DNA of 64,000 bases from Terribacillus aidingensis (GCF_040703035.1 NZ_CP159996.1:3072001-3136000); one strand, 5' to 3'; counted from the first letter of the stretch, positions 35,591 to 44,688 are shown. Made by a program: numbers and translations. The notes: generated by a model not told the origin, from the letters alone.

Positions 35591-37006
35591 TTAAAACGGT
35601 CCGTATTGAATTAATTGGGCTATGATCAGCGCGATAATGGCAATGCCGATTTGGATAAGGAAGAATGGCAGGAACCACTTCACCCATTTCCCATAACCAA
35701 TGCCTGCGATTGCAAGCAGAGCGATAATATTGCCAGTCGGCAAGATAGTGTTGGAGATACCGTCCCCAAACTGATAGGCTAATACAGCTGTCTGCCTTGT
35801 TACACCTATCATATCAGACAATGGCGCCATAAGCGGCATCGTCAAAGCTGCTTGTCCGCTTCCGGAAGGGACGAAGAAATTGATGCCCATCTGCAGGAAT
35901 AGCATACCAACTGCAGAAAGTGCAGCAGGAATCATTCCAAGTGCGTTGGAAGCATGATACAGCAGCGTGTCCATCATTCCTGATGTGTTGAAGATGACAA
36001 GAATTGCCTGCGCAAATCCGATGATCAATGCGCCGCCAAGCAGGTCCTTCGCTCCAAGGATGAAGTTATCAGCAATACCAGAGAAAGAAATCCCTCCGAG
36101 GATACCCATCACCACACCGAACAGCAGGAATAACCCAGCAATCTCTGTAATGTACCAGCCGTATTTCAATACACCGATAATCAATACGACGTAATTAATC
36201 AAGAATGCTGATAGAACAAGCTTGTGACGAGTAGTCATTTTCTGCGTCTTGTTAAGAGCGGAAGTATCAGCTTTTCTGCCGAACTTTCCGTATTCACCAA
36301 GCTCTGGGTTCTTTTTCACTTTGCTTGCATAGCGTATCACATAGAAGACAGCCGCAAGATATAGGATAACGAAAAGTACAATCCGGAAACCGATTCCGGA
36401 GAAGGTTGGCAGTTCAGAAATGCCTTGCGCAATTCCGACTGTGAACGGGTTCATGACTGCTGCTGTAAAACCGACACCTGCGCCGAGTACAACAATGGCA
36501 AATCCGGTCAATGCATCGAATCCAAGTGCTATAGCCATAGGGGCCAAAATAGCTACATACACGATAGTTTCATCTGACATTCCCATTAATGCTCCAGCTG
36601 CTGCAAAGAACAGCATCAATACAGGGATAAGCAGCTTCTCTTTGTTCGCCATCTTTCTGGACAGCATATAAATAAAAGCATCAAGCGCTCCAGTGGCAGT
36701 GAAAATCCCAAATGCTCCTCCGACAATCAGGACGAAGAAAATAATATTAGCTCCATTCACCATACCAGTGTGAATGCTATTGAATATGCCGAGAAGACCG
36801 ACATTTTCTCCATCGATGTAATGGAATGTTTCTGGGAGGATAACACTGCGGCCATCCTGATCCACACGGTCATACGATCCGCCTGGAATAATATATGTTA
36901 ATATTGCTGCCACGATGATGAATGCGAAAATCATCACGTAGACATTGAAATGTTTTGGTTTCTTTTTGTTAGCAGCTTGCTGCTGCGAATCTTGTAAGCT
37001 GTTCAT
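35591..37006 (-). CDS. YfcC-family (C4-dicarboxylate-carrier-like) transporter
   Basis: 471 residues, about twelve membrane helices, and a soluble loop after helix 1 (PGGSYDRVDQDGRSVILPETF). Hallmarks are FGIFTATGALDAFIYML near 103 and the paired re-entrant segments GMSDETIVYVAILAPMAIALG and NFFVPSGSGQAALTMPLMAPLSD near 400. Members carry amino acids or peptides such as arginine, ornithine or acyl amino acids; the co-transcribed M20 hydrolase supports an acyl-amino-acid or peptide substrate. A 12-bp inverted repeat lies 29 bp upstream of the start. Confidence 0.88.
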   Translation of the reverse strand: MNSLQDSQQQAANKKKPKHFNVYVMIFAFIIVAAILTYIIPGGSYDRVDQDGRSVILPETFHYIDGENVGLLGIFNSIHTGMVNGANIIFFVLIVGGAFGIFTATGALDAFIYMLSRKMANKEKLLIPVLMLFFAAAGALMGMSDETIVYVAILAPMAIALGFDALTGFAIVVLGAGVGFTAAVMNPFTVGIAQGISELPTFSGIGFRIVLFVILYLAAVFYVIRYASKVKKNPELGEYGKFGRKADTSALNKTQKMTTRHKLVLSAFLINYVVLIIGVLKYGWYITEIAGLFLLFGVVMGILGGISFSGIADNFILGAKDLLGGALIIGFAQAILVIFNTSGMMDTLLYHASNALGMIPAALSAVGMLFLQMGINFFVPSGSGQAALTMPLMAPLSDMIGVTRQTAVLAYQFGDGISNTILPTGNIIALLAIAGIGYGKWVKWFLPFFLIQIGIAIIALIIAQLIQYGPF

Positions 37007-37034
37007 CTGGCTGTACTCCTTTAAGGAAGAATCT

Positions 37035-37066
37035 TCGTTGTATATTGTTTAATAAATATACAACGA
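37035..37066. promoter_or_regulatory. 12-bp inverted repeat upstream of yfcC-M20 (candidate operator)
   Basis: Perfect arms TCGTTGTATATT and AATATACAACGA around an 8-base spacer. A related half-site, ATACAACCG, follows at 37079-37087. AT-rich with TATACA cores; the cognate regulator is not adjacent. Confidence 0.6.
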
Positions 37067-37125
37067 TTCATATAATAATACAACCGTATATTAATAAAAT
37101 TTATAGCTTGATTATGCAAAGACAT

Positions 37126-37157
37126 AAAAAAGCTAGAATCCTAAGATTCTAGCTTTT
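37126..37157. terminator. Terminator of the pyruvyl transferase gene
   Basis: 14-bp stem AAAAGCTAGAATC and its complement with loop CTAA, directly downstream of the minus-strand gene. Confidence 0.88.
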
Positions 37158-37160
37158 CTA

Positions 37161-38198
37161 TTAGCTGCTGAAGAAGTCAACTAACGGTTTAAAGTCTTTA
37201 CGCAGATCTACTTCATTTGGTTCTGCCTTCATCAGCTTCTCTACCATCTTTTCCAACAACTCCACGTCTTTGGAATCTGTATACTCAACAAAGTTGATAG
37301 AGTCCAGCCAGTCACGGTAGGAGTGCTTCGCCTTGCCGTAGCTGTTTCCGAAGACAAGACAAGGGGTTTTCGTGATGATGGAGAATACCATCGCATGCAA
37401 GCGGTCAGTAATGATCAATTTTTTAGAGCTGATCAGATCAAGCATCTCGAAAAAATGCTTTTCTCTGTCTGCATAATCAATGTTAGGTACGATGTTTTCA
37501 TCAAGAACTGTATCTGTACGATCAACAGATCCAAATTTCTTTGTCCATTCCATTAGCTCGGAAACAAAGTCTTCTTCCATCACCTTTTCTTTATCAGCTC
37601 TCAGGAAGAACATAACCCCTTCCCGCTCCTGCTCACGAGGTACAACATCGAGTGACATTACCATATCAGGTGTATACATTACTTCTGACTCGAATGTATT
37701 TCTTACAACATCCAAGGTTTGCGATTCTCTGGCAGCAATAACCAGGTTTTTGTTCTGATGATACGCTTCCTGGGTTTTCTTTTTCTCCTCTTCCCCATGC
37801 TCATTGTCCTCAAAGAACACTGACTGTGGCATAGAGATGGATTTATAATCCTTGAAAGCAGCGAAGACCTTCCGTCGATCTTCTTCAATATCCAGATATA
37901 GGCTGCCAAGGTTTCCGCCGCCTGTGAACATGACGATATCATCTTCATGGATGATACCTTTAACAAACTCAATTCCCTCATCTGTCGCATAATCCATTAT
38001 TTCAATGTACTCGTAATAAGGGAATCGGCTTTGGATGAATTTCTCGATGCTATAGGCAATTGCCTGGTCTCCGATATTTGTATAGCTCGGAGAACCGAAT
38101 AGGAATACCTTACGTTTATCATTAGTAAAGGCTTCCGGCGAAACATTCGGCCCGATGCCCTTTGCAATATTAGTCGTATCAATTGGTTGTATAGTCAT
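37161..38198 (-). CDS. Polysaccharide pyruvyl transferase family protein
   Basis: 345 residues with the PS_pyruv_trans fold: SPSYTNIGDQAIAYSIEKF near 36-54 (GD-A loop), FTGGGNLGSLY near 91-101, and the C-terminal segment IITDRLHAMVFSIITKTPCLVFGNSYGK near 275-302, whose RLHA is a hallmark. Members transfer pyruvate from phosphoenolpyruvate to exopolysaccharide or wall sugars (EpsO, YxaB and CsaB type). There is no polysaccharide cluster around it, so the acceptor is unknown. The start follows AGGAGG. The small ORF and DUF3267 gene upstream are on the same strand. Confidence 0.88.
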   Translation of the reverse strand: MTIQPIDTTNIAKGIGPNVSPEAFTNDKRKVFLFGSPSYTNIGDQAIAYSIEKFIQSRFPYYEYIEIMDYATDEGIEFVKGIIHEDDIVMFTGGGNLGSLYLDIEEDRRKVFAAFKDYKSISMPQSVFFEDNEHGEEEKKKTQEAYHQNKNLVIAARESQTLDVVRNTFESEVMYTPDMVMSLDVVPREQEREGVMFFLRADKEKVMEEDFVSELMEWTKKFGSVDRTDTVLDENIVPNIDYADREKHFFEMLDLISSKKLIITDRLHAMVFSIITKTPCLVFGNSYGKAKHSYRDWLDSINFVEYTDSKDVELLEKMVEKLMKAEPNEVDLRKDFKPLVDFFSS

Positions 38199-38309
38199 AT
38201 GAAATGCCTCCTAAGCAATGCTTCTTTTATCCGTACTCTTCCATACCCCGAATCAAAAGAATTTATGCCTGAACAGCATCTCAATTTTTACCATTTACTA
38301 TTCATCCGC

Positions 38310-38459
38310 CTACAAATCCGCCTGTTTATTCCAATGATAGTGGTAAATGTAATCCATCGTGCAATCCGGATCAGAAATCAATCGTTTACCGTCAGCCACC
38401 ACGAAATTATCTATAAAATCATCGTAGAAGAGGTCATTACATAATAAGAAATACATCAT
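38310..38459 (-). CDS. Possible small protein overlapping the DUF3267 stop
   Basis: 49-codon frame beginning at ATG 38459, which overlaps the DUF3267 stop as ATGA, and ending at TAG 38310. The product is acidic and aromatic (NDLFYDDFIDNF, DYIYHYHWNKQ) with no membrane helix or signal. The ATGA overlap is the main support. No ribosome site stands out inside the upstream gene, and I know no homologue. It could be chance. Confidence 0.35.
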   Translation of the reverse strand: MMYFLLCNDLFYDDFIDNFVVADGKRLISDPDCTMDYIYHYHWNKQADL

Positions 38460-39010
38460 GTAGTTTTCCCGCCCTCATCAGCAGTATCTGTGTAAATAAA
38501 ATAGCCAACCTTTGTCGGATGATCCTTCACGAACTGGCTTGCTTTATATTTCCTCAGACTGCGAAAGATCAGCCAATCGCCTATACCTCCAGCTGTCAGG
38601 ATTACGGAAACAGTAAGGAGTACTCCATTTCCGATGATAAATGAAATCACTAACGGAATCAGACCTGTCAGAATCACAGGCAAAAGTAATGCGACACGGT
38701 AAGCACTCACTTTAATTGGAATCATGCAATGTGCATAAGCAGCGCCGTCTTTCCAGGAGATTCCGTACTTAATTTGTCTAAGTTTTGCTTTCCCAAATAC
38801 GATAAATCCGAATCCATGCAAGAGCTCATGCAGGATGATTCCTAAAACCACTAGCAGAAAAAATAGTAAAAGACCAAAAAGGCTTATGCGGAACTCCAAT
38901 CCGTAAATAGCCAAATAAATAAAACTAGCTGCGAACATCAATCCAATCGTCAGGTACATCGCTTGTTTTTGTAATTTCCCCATATCAAACAATACTTCTC
39001 GCTTTTGCAT
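38456..39010 (-). CDS. DUF3267 putative membrane zinc metalloprotease
   Basis: 184 residues from ATG 39010, which has GGGAGG upstream. It has about four helices, and the second carries the zincin motif HELLH in LHELLHGFGFIVFG near residue 60, as in site-2-protease-like DUF3267 proteins of Bacillus. Two further helices follow. The motif implies intramembrane or membrane-proximal proteolysis, but no family substrate is known to me. Possibly co-transcribed with the small ORF and the pyruvyl transferase gene downstream. Confidence 0.82.
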   Translation of the reverse strand: MQKREVLFDMGKLQKQAMYLTIGLMFAASFIYLAIYGLEFRISLFGLLLFFLLVVLGIILHELLHGFGFIVFGKAKLRQIKYGISWKDGAAYAHCMIPIKVSAYRVALLLPVILTGLIPLVISFIIGNGVLLTVSVILTAGGIGDWLIFRSLRKYKASQFVKDHPTKVGYFIYTDTADEGGKTT

Positions 39011-39125
39011 GCTAAACACCTCCCCGGCTTTTACGAATCAGCAGCATCATCGTTTCATTAAATTGAGTCTATCTGTTTGGTATTTTATCTGACTGGCAAG
39101 GCTGAATGGTAGAAAGGGGCATACT

Positions 39126-39848
39126 ATGACTGATTTTATCCATGATAATTTAATTGTTATCGGTCGGATTATTACCATCATTCCGTTAATGCTAGTTGTT
39201 ACCTTATACATGGGTAAACGAGCAATTGGTGAAATGCCGGTCTTCGACTTTCTCATCATCGTCATCTTAGGAGCACTCGTTGGTGCTGATATTGCCGATC
39301 CAGAAATTGAACATTTGCCTACAGCCGTTGCTATAATCGCCATTGGCTTATTCCAAAAAGCAATCGTGAAGTGGAAAATATCTAATCGTAAAATCGGCAA
39401 GCTGCTGACACTCGGTCCTACAATCGTCATTCAAGACGGAATTTTACTTCGTGAGAATATGCAGAAAATCCAATATTCCATAGACAATATATTGTTTATG
39501 CTGCGCCAGAAAGATGTTTTCGATATACGAGACGTAGAGACAGCAGTAGTCGAACCAAACGGCACGCTAAGTGTCTTAAAAAAACCTAGCAAACTGCCTG
39601 TAACAAGGGAAGACCTTCAACTCCGGCAGCACACATCAGCGATTGCCTTTCCTGTCATTTCCGAAGGATACATACACCGCGATATTTTGACGCACTTCCA
39701 TTTGGATGAAGAATGGCTAAGAAAACAATTAGCTGAACAAAACATCATTGGTTTGAATCAAGTCTTCTTTGCATCTATTTCACCCTCAAAGCGTCTTCAT
39801 ATCAGTTTGAAGAACCCGAAGATGCACACTCCTCCAGTCAACCATTAA
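39126..39848 (+). CDS. DUF421 / YetF-family membrane protein
   Basis: 240 residues: three N-terminal helices (about 10-30, 38-55, 60-80) with MGKRAIGEMPVFDFLIIVILG, then a cytosolic alpha/beta domain with GPTIVIQDGILLRENMQK and IDNILFMLRQKDVFDIRDVE. These are the YetF/YdfS/YrbG hallmarks; some relatives are tied to spore or envelope functions. The exact role is unknown. Single gene, convergent with nhaC. Confidence 0.88.
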   Translation: MTDFIHDNLIVIGRIITIIPLMLVVTLYMGKRAIGEMPVFDFLIIVILGALVGADIADPEIEHLPTAVAIIAIGLFQKAIVKWKISNRKIGKLLTLGPTIVIQDGILLRENMQKIQYSIDNILFMLRQKDVFDIRDVETAVVEPNGTLSVLKKPSKLPVTREDLQLRQHTSAIAFPVISEGYIHRDILTHFHLDEEWLRKQLAEQNIIGLNQVFFASISPSKRLHISLKNPKMHTPPVNH

Positions 39849-39878
39849 AAAGAGCACTACCCTGTCAAGGTAGTGCTC
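39847..39878. terminator. Terminator between the DUF421 gene and nhaC
   Basis: 10-bp stem GAGCACTACC and its complement with a 7-base loop; the T run faces the nhaC side. Confidence 0.85.
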
Positions 39879-39886
39879 ACTGCTTG

Positions 39887-41326
39887 TTATGCTTCTGCCA
39901 CTTTTAATTTTGAATCCTTATTTTGTTTTGCATTTTTCTTTTCCTTCATTGTCAAACCGGTAATTCCGTAGAACAGCGTGAATATCGGTGTGATAAAAGC
40001 AAGGAAGCAAAATGGCAGATACGTTACTGTTGCAATACCAAGTGCCCCAGCAGTATAAATACCGCCGCCGGTCCAAGGAACAAGCGGTGCTCCCTGCGTA
40101 CCTGTATCCTCCAGGATACGGGATAGGTTCTCAGGTTCCAAGTTCAAACGATCAAAGATCGGCCGCATCAGCGTACCTCCCATGACCGTCGAGAAATACA
40201 CCGAACCGCCAACCGCAAGCATGACATAGCTGACAATGACAGTAACCACCGTTAATACACCTGTATGCTTAATCTTCATCGCAAAGGAAGCTATCAATGC
40301 TTCGAGCACACCAGCATCAGCCAGCATGCCTCCTACTCCGAGCGCAAAGAGGAACAACGCAATAAGCTCAAGCATACTCGTCAAACCACCTTGATGCAGA
40401 AGTTCATCAACGACAGTAATACCGGATTCTACAGTATAACCGCCATAGAAGGTAGCCAATGTATCTACAAAGCTGAATCCTTGGTAAAAGATCGCAATAA
40501 CCCCTCCAGCTGCAGCTCCTGCAAATATTGCAGGAATAGCTGGTTTCTTCATTGCCAGTAAAACTATAAGGACAACAATCGGAATTAGAGGAACAATCCC
40601 GAGATTAAAATTATCAGCTAAGTAAGATGTCAGTTGATTTACATCACTAGAATTAGTACTACTGCCCTGGTAGCGCATGCCGATAAAGGTGAAGATACCC
40701 GCAGTAATAATATAAGACGGTACAGTTGTCCAAAGCATATGCTTAATGTGCCGGAAGATGTTTCCACCTGTCACAGCCGGTGCCAGGTTTGTCGTATCAG
40801 ATAATGGAGACATCTTATCACCGAAGAATGCCCCACTGACTATCGCCCCGCCGATTAAACCAACCGGTATACCAAGTGCCGTACCAACACCCATCATTGC
40901 CACACCAGCTGTACCAACCGTTCCCCAGCTAGTACCTGTTGCGACAGATACAAGAGAACAGAACAACAACGTTGTCACTAAGAAGAATTCAGGTGTGATT
41001 GCCTGCACACCATAATAGACTAAAGTAGGCACAGTTCCGGATGCGATCCATGCACCGATTAAAATGCCGACGGTCAGCAAGATGATTCCTGGCATCAATG
41101 CCTTACTCATAGATTTGACCATGGACTTCTCTATCTGCTGATAGTTGAATCCCAGCCCCATCATATAAGGAATGATGACTAGCATGCTGATAAACATCAG
41201 TATTTGAATCGGTGCATCAAATGCCAGAATTCCCACAGATACTACTGCCACGATGGACAAGAGCATCATTAATGCGTACATAAAAGATGGTTTCTTAATA
41301 GTCTTCTTATTATCGGTTTCCAACAA
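39887..41326 (-). CDS. nhaC: NhaC-type Na+/H+ antiporter
   Basis: 479 residues and around twelve helices. NhaC signatures include ATGTSWGTVGTAGVAMMGVG near 130 and GAFFGDKMSPLSDTTNLAPA near 165, the conserved ion-site block, and DTGTQGAPLVPWTGGG near 405. It exports Na+ in exchange for protons; members such as MleN exchange malate for lactate as well, so the substrate is uncertain. It starts at a TTG (41326 or 41323) behind AAGGAGTGG. Fits a salt- or alkali-tolerant host. Confidence 0.88.
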   Translation of the reverse strand: MLETDNKKTIKKPSFMYALMMLLSIVAVVSVGILAFDAPIQILMFISMLVIIPYMMGLGFNYQQIEKSMVKSMSKALMPGIILLTVGILIGAWIASGTVPTLVYYGVQAITPEFFLVTTLLFCSLVSVATGTSWGTVGTAGVAMMGVGTALGIPVGLIGGAIVSGAFFGDKMSPLSDTTNLAPAVTGGNIFRHIKHMLWTTVPSYIITAGIFTFIGMRYQGSSTNSSDVNQLTSYLADNFNLGIVPLIPIVVLIVLLAMKKPAIPAIFAGAAAGGVIAIFYQGFSFVDTLATFYGGYTVESGITVVDELLHQGGLTSMLELIALFLFALGVGGMLADAGVLEALIASFAMKIKHTGVLTVVTVIVSYVMLAVGGSVYFSTVMGGTLMRPIFDRLNLEPENLSRILEDTGTQGAPLVPWTGGGIYTAGALGIATVTYLPFCFLAFITPIFTLFYGITGLTMKEKKNAKQNKDSKLKVAEA

Positions 41327-41336
41327 ACCACTCCTT

Positions 41337-41349
41337 CGACCTGAGGTCG
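41337..41349. promoter_or_regulatory. Short palindrome upstream of nhaC
   Basis: Perfect inverted repeat CGACCT-G-AGGTCG, 11 bp before the nhaC start and next to its ribosome site. It could be an operator or a hairpin that hides the ribosome site. Confidence 0.35.
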
Positions 41350-41595
41350 TTTATTTTCGCTGAACAAAAGTACAACTTTATTTCCCTACCCGTTCAGCTG
41401 TTTCACAAAACTCACTTTTATAATGCTACAGCATATCCACATCGAGTGAAAATAGCATCAGCCGCTGTTAAGCAGGATAGACTCGGCTCAGTTTGGCAGA
41501 ACCGAAAATAAGTAGCGCGTTCTTACATATGCTCCAATATGATGCTTTATCTTCCATCTAATAGGCCATACCGTACCAATACTTTTCGGAAACAT
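41350..41595. other. Intergenic spacer, probable nhaC promoter region
   Basis: No open frame with a ribosome site, no recognised riboswitch and no clear repeat. It must hold the nhaC promoter, which I could not place with confidence. Confidence 0.4.
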
Positions 41596-41624
41596 AAAAA
41601 TAGACCTGCAAATATGCAGGTCTA
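41596..41624. terminator. Terminator of the DsbA-like gene
   Basis: 10-bp stem TAGACCTGCA and its complement with loop AATA. Confidence 0.85.
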
Positions 41625-41635
41625 TCTAATCCAAC

Positions 41636-42346
41636 TTATATCGAACAGTTATCGTCTGTGCACACACCAGCATCATCAGATCCGAAATTCTTGAATTTCG
41701 GCTGTTCGTTTTCTTCTTTCCAAACCTGATTCAACGCACCGATGAATGTTTCCATAGGCTGTGCACCAGAGATTGTGTACTTATTATTGAAGATAAAGAA
41801 AGGCACACCCGTGATGCCGTATTGCTGGGCCAATCGTTCATCTGCTCTTACCTCATCCAAGTGAAGTGATTCATTATCCAAAATCTCCGCTGCTTCTTTG
41901 CGATCCAATCCAGAAGCTTCTGCAACATCCAGCAGCGTTTCTTTTTCACTAAGGTTTTTCGATTCCGTGAAATATGCATACAGCAGTTTTTCGGTAATCG
42001 CCTTTTCTTTGCCTTTTGTTTCGGCAAACTTAGCCAAGCGATGTGCATGTAATGTATTCGTCGGCTTCATTTCCTCAAAATTGAATGTAAGCCCAACTTC
42101 AGCTGCGTGCTGTCCGATTTGCAGGTTGTTTACCTTCGCCTGCTCGATCGTCATGCCGTACTTCTCCGCAAGTGCTTCGTGGATGCTTTTTCCATTGTAC
42201 ACTCCAGCATTCGGATCCAGCTCAAAGCTCTTAAACTCTATTTCTACACTGTCCTTGTGCTCGAATTTCTCCAGCGCAAGTTCCAGCCTTCGTTTCCCTA
42301 TATAACAGAAAGGACAGACAAAATCTGACCATACTTCAATTTTCAT
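41636..42346 (-). CDS. DsbA-family (FrnE-like) thiol oxidoreductase
   Basis: 236 residues from ATG 42346, preceded by AAAAGGGGTG. Thioredoxin fold with an inserted helical domain. The redox motif CPFC is at residues 11-14 of WSDFVCPFCYIGKR, and the cis-Pro loop GVPFFIFNNKY lies near 165. A cysteine-containing tail ends in GVCTDDNC. There is no signal peptide, so it is cytosolic, like FrnE and YwbO. Probable role in thiol/oxidant handling; substrate unknown. Confidence 0.9.
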   Translation of the reverse strand: MKIEVWSDFVCPFCYIGKRRLELALEKFEHKDSVEIEFKSFELDPNAGVYNGKSIHEALAEKYGMTIEQAKVNNLQIGQHAAEVGLTFNFEEMKPTNTLHAHRLAKFAETKGKEKAITEKLLYAYFTESKNLSEKETLLDVAEASGLDRKEAAEILDNESLHLDEVRADERLAQQYGITGVPFFIFNNKYTISGAQPMETFIGALNQVWKEENEQPKFKNFGSDDAGVCTDDNCSI

Positions 42347-42480
42347 TGTGACACCCCTTTTCACATTAATTGATTTTAGCACAGACTAGACAATCCACAA
42401 AAATAGATGCCTGAAATTAACCTTTACGTAATTGGTGAATCTGGGTATGATACAGAAAAACAACATTGAGGGGAACGCTG

Positions 42481-44343
42481 ATGCATCATCATAGACTAGT
42501 ACGGCGGCCGTTAGCCTTTATCATCGTTTATGTAATTATCTATTATGGTTGGATTCTCCATTTCCATAAAAGTGAGATCGTTTTAACTTGGGGAGGTAAC
42601 TTGCTAAGTATATTTGCCTGCCTTATAGCAGCTTTTTGGCTGGTACAAGCGGCTAGGCGAAAGAGTAAGACGACTGATCGCCTCTTTTGGATATGCATGG
42701 CAGCGGGTATGTTGAATGGCTTTCTCGCTGAACTTATATGGCTGTTCACGGAGAATCTGATTCATCAGGAAGTGCCATTTCCAGGACCGCCAGATGTATG
42801 CTATTTGCTGCAATATCTTCTCTATCTGATTGCTTTCTTTTATAAGATTTGGGCAGACAGAAGAAAAAATCAGCGCTTTTCTTTTCTATTTGATGTTCTA
42901 ATTATCATGACTGTTGCATCCACCTTCAGCTGGCACTTTATCATTGATCCAATGGTACGTGCAGGAGATGTATCTACATTTTCACTAGGTGTATCCTTGG
43001 CCTATCCAGTCGGAGATCTCGCTTTATTATTCGGTGCTTTCTCGCTTTATTATACAAAGAATTTGCTGTCCAGCCCTGTTGTGCGACTCATTTTCTTCGG
43101 TTTACAGATCCAGATTATTACGGACTCCATTTATCTTTATCTTGTTTCTATTGATAGTTACTATTCCGGCAGTTGGCTTGATCCGTTATTTATGCTTGCC
43201 AATCTATTCATAGGTTATGCTGGCTGGATGTCACAGAAGGATGCATCTTATAACGTAGGTGAATCTATCTCAGGGCGTATAAGCATCTGGAAGCTTGCCT
43301 ATCCATACTTGAGTGTAGTTCTGTTATTTGCTTTCTTGATTGCTCACTCCTCTCGGCTAAATGCTGTAAGCCTTGGTGCGGGTATGGCTATCACACTTGT
43401 TATAGCAAGACAGTGGTCTATCATTATGGAAAATCAGAAGCTTCTGCAGGAGATCTCATCTAAAGCAGATGCTCTGGAAATGAGTGAACAAAAATACAAA
43501 TCATTATTTGAGCATCATCCTGATTCCGTTTTCTCGCTTGATCTTAATGGACGAATTCAAGGCACCAACAAAGCAGGCATGGATTTACTAGGCTATAGAC
43601 AGGAGGAGTTGATCGGTTTAGCTAGTGCCTCCTTTGCTGAAAGTAAAGATCAGCCGATCGTCAACAACAAGATTGCTCAGATGAAGAATGGTAAACCTCT
43701 CGCCTATGAATTCACTCTGCGCAATAAGATTGGTAAATTCCACCACATAAGTATGACGAATATCCCTATTATGATAAAGGATAAGCTGGTTGGAATATTC
43801 GGTATCGGTAAAGATATTACTGTTGAGAAGAAAAATGAGGAAAAGATCCACTTCCTTGCCTATCATGATCCGCTGACAGGCTTAGCTAATCGCGCTCTTT
43901 TTGAGGAATCTTCTAAAAAAGCTATTTCCGAAAACAAATCACAGTTTGCTATTTTGTTCATTGATTTAGATAATTTCAAAAAAGTTAATGATACATTGGG
44001 CCATGATATAGGAGATAAACTGCTGCAGTCTGTCGCACAAAGACTAAAAGCTTGTATTAGGAGGTCTGATATTGCAGCTCGTAATGGTGGGGATGAATTT
44101 ACAATTCTACTAAACCCGCTCACGAGTCAGGAGGAAACTCACAAACTGGCAAAAGATATCCTCCTCTCGCTCCGAGAGGTTCATCTTATCGATGGATACG
44201 AAATACAATGTCTTCCAAGTATAGGAATCTCGCTTTATCCTAACAATGGACGAACATGGACAGAACTTATGAAGCGCGCAGATCAAGCAATGTATAAAGT
44301 AAAAACAAATGGAAAAGGTAATTTGTGCTTCTATAACAATTAA
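42481..44343 (+). CDS. Membrane PAS-GGDEF diguanylate cyclase
   Basis: Makes the second messenger c-di-GMP. 620 residues from ATG 42481 with GAGGGGA upstream; a TTG 15 bp earlier lacks spacing. About eight or nine N-terminal helices (10-315) form a sensory membrane region I cannot name, then PAS (about 340-450, with DLNGRIQGTNKAGMDLLGY) and GGDEF (about 455-620). The active site GGDEF is intact at 536-540, and the product-inhibition site RRSD at 527-530 has the standard five-residue spacing, so feedback by c-di-GMP is expected. The metal segment FIDLDNFKKVND is also intact. No EAL domain. Confidence 0.92.
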   Translation: MHHHRLVRRPLAFIIVYVIIYYGWILHFHKSEIVLTWGGNLLSIFACLIAAFWLVQAARRKSKTTDRLFWICMAAGMLNGFLAELIWLFTENLIHQEVPFPGPPDVCYLLQYLLYLIAFFYKIWADRRKNQRFSFLFDVLIIMTVASTFSWHFIIDPMVRAGDVSTFSLGVSLAYPVGDLALLFGAFSLYYTKNLLSSPVVRLIFFGLQIQIITDSIYLYLVSIDSYYSGSWLDPLFMLANLFIGYAGWMSQKDASYNVGESISGRISIWKLAYPYLSVVLLFAFLIAHSSRLNAVSLGAGMAITLVIARQWSIIMENQKLLQEISSKADALEMSEQKYKSLFEHHPDSVFSLDLNGRIQGTNKAGMDLLGYRQEELIGLASASFAESKDQPIVNNKIAQMKNGKPLAYEFTLRNKIGKFHHISMTNIPIMIKDKLVGIFGIGKDITVEKKNEEKIHFLAYHDPLTGLANRALFEESSKKAISENKSQFAILFIDLDNFKKVNDTLGHDIGDKLLQSVAQRLKACIRRSDIAARNGGDEFTILLNPLTSQEETHKLAKDILLSLREVHLIDGYEIQCLPSIGISLYPNNGRTWTELMKRADQAMYKVKTNGKGNLCFYNN

Positions 44344-44346
44344 CTT

Positions 44347-44373
44347 AACCTGTGTCTCGTCGAGACACAGGTT
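44347..44373 (+). terminator. Terminator of the cyclase gene
   Basis: 13-bp stem AACCTGTGTCTCG and its complement, four bases after the stop; followed by ATTTAT. Confidence 0.75.
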
Positions 44374-44415
44374 ATTTATCTTCTTGAATAAACGAATGAG
44401 GACATACATTATCCG

Positions 44416-44424
44416 CATAAAGTA
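44416..44424 (+). promoter_or_regulatory. Possible late-sporulation -10 element
   Basis: CATAAAGTA matches the sigma-K form CATANNNTA and resembles sigma-E CATACAAT, 31 bp before the DUF2642 gene. No matching -35 is clear. Spore-type gene products downstream make it plausible. Confidence 0.25.
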
Positions 44425-44454
44425 TAGCGTTTCTACTTATAAAGGAGCGATCGC

Positions 44455-44676
44455 ATGAATCAGCCTCAGCAAACGACCTACGTGAGCAGCGTGGATCCGT
44501 ATGTGTATCAAACGTTACAAGGAGTCAGAAACAAACAAATTGTAGTTGAAACCGTGCGCGGATCCGTCACAGGAAAACTGACAACAGTGCGTCCTGATCA
44601 TATTGTCGTCGAGTCGGGAGGGTCGTCTTTTTTTATCCGTACTGCTCAAATTGTCTGGGTCATACCAAGAGGATAA
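44455..44676 (+). CDS. DUF2642 (YuzF-like) protein
   Basis: 73 residues: a proline/glutamine-rich start, then a small beta-barrel of the DUF2642 type (VYQTLQGVRNKQIVVETVRGSVTGKL, VVESGGSSFFIRTAQIVWVIP). These are short, often spore-associated Bacillus proteins. The ribosome site is AAAGGAG. It lies 12 bp before the Mn catalase and is surely co-transcribed with it; together they look like a spore-coat or stress pair. Confidence 0.82.
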   Translation: MNQPQQTTYVSSVDPYVYQTLQGVRNKQIVVETVRGSVTGKLTTVRPDHIVVESGGSSFFIRTAQIVWVIPRG

Positions 44677-44688
44677 GGAGGAAAGCAG

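Noticed and set aside
38187..38444. 85-codon plus-strand frame between the pyruvyl transferase and DUF3267 genes
   Set aside because: Starts inside the pyruvyl transferase leader without a ribosome site; the minus strand there holds a better small candidate.
41350..41595. Sodium or lithium riboswitch before nhaC
   Set aside because: I could not find a conserved core or stacked helices of known Na+ or Li+ aptamers, and there is no terminator or ribosome-site sequestering stem beyond a 6-bp palindrome.
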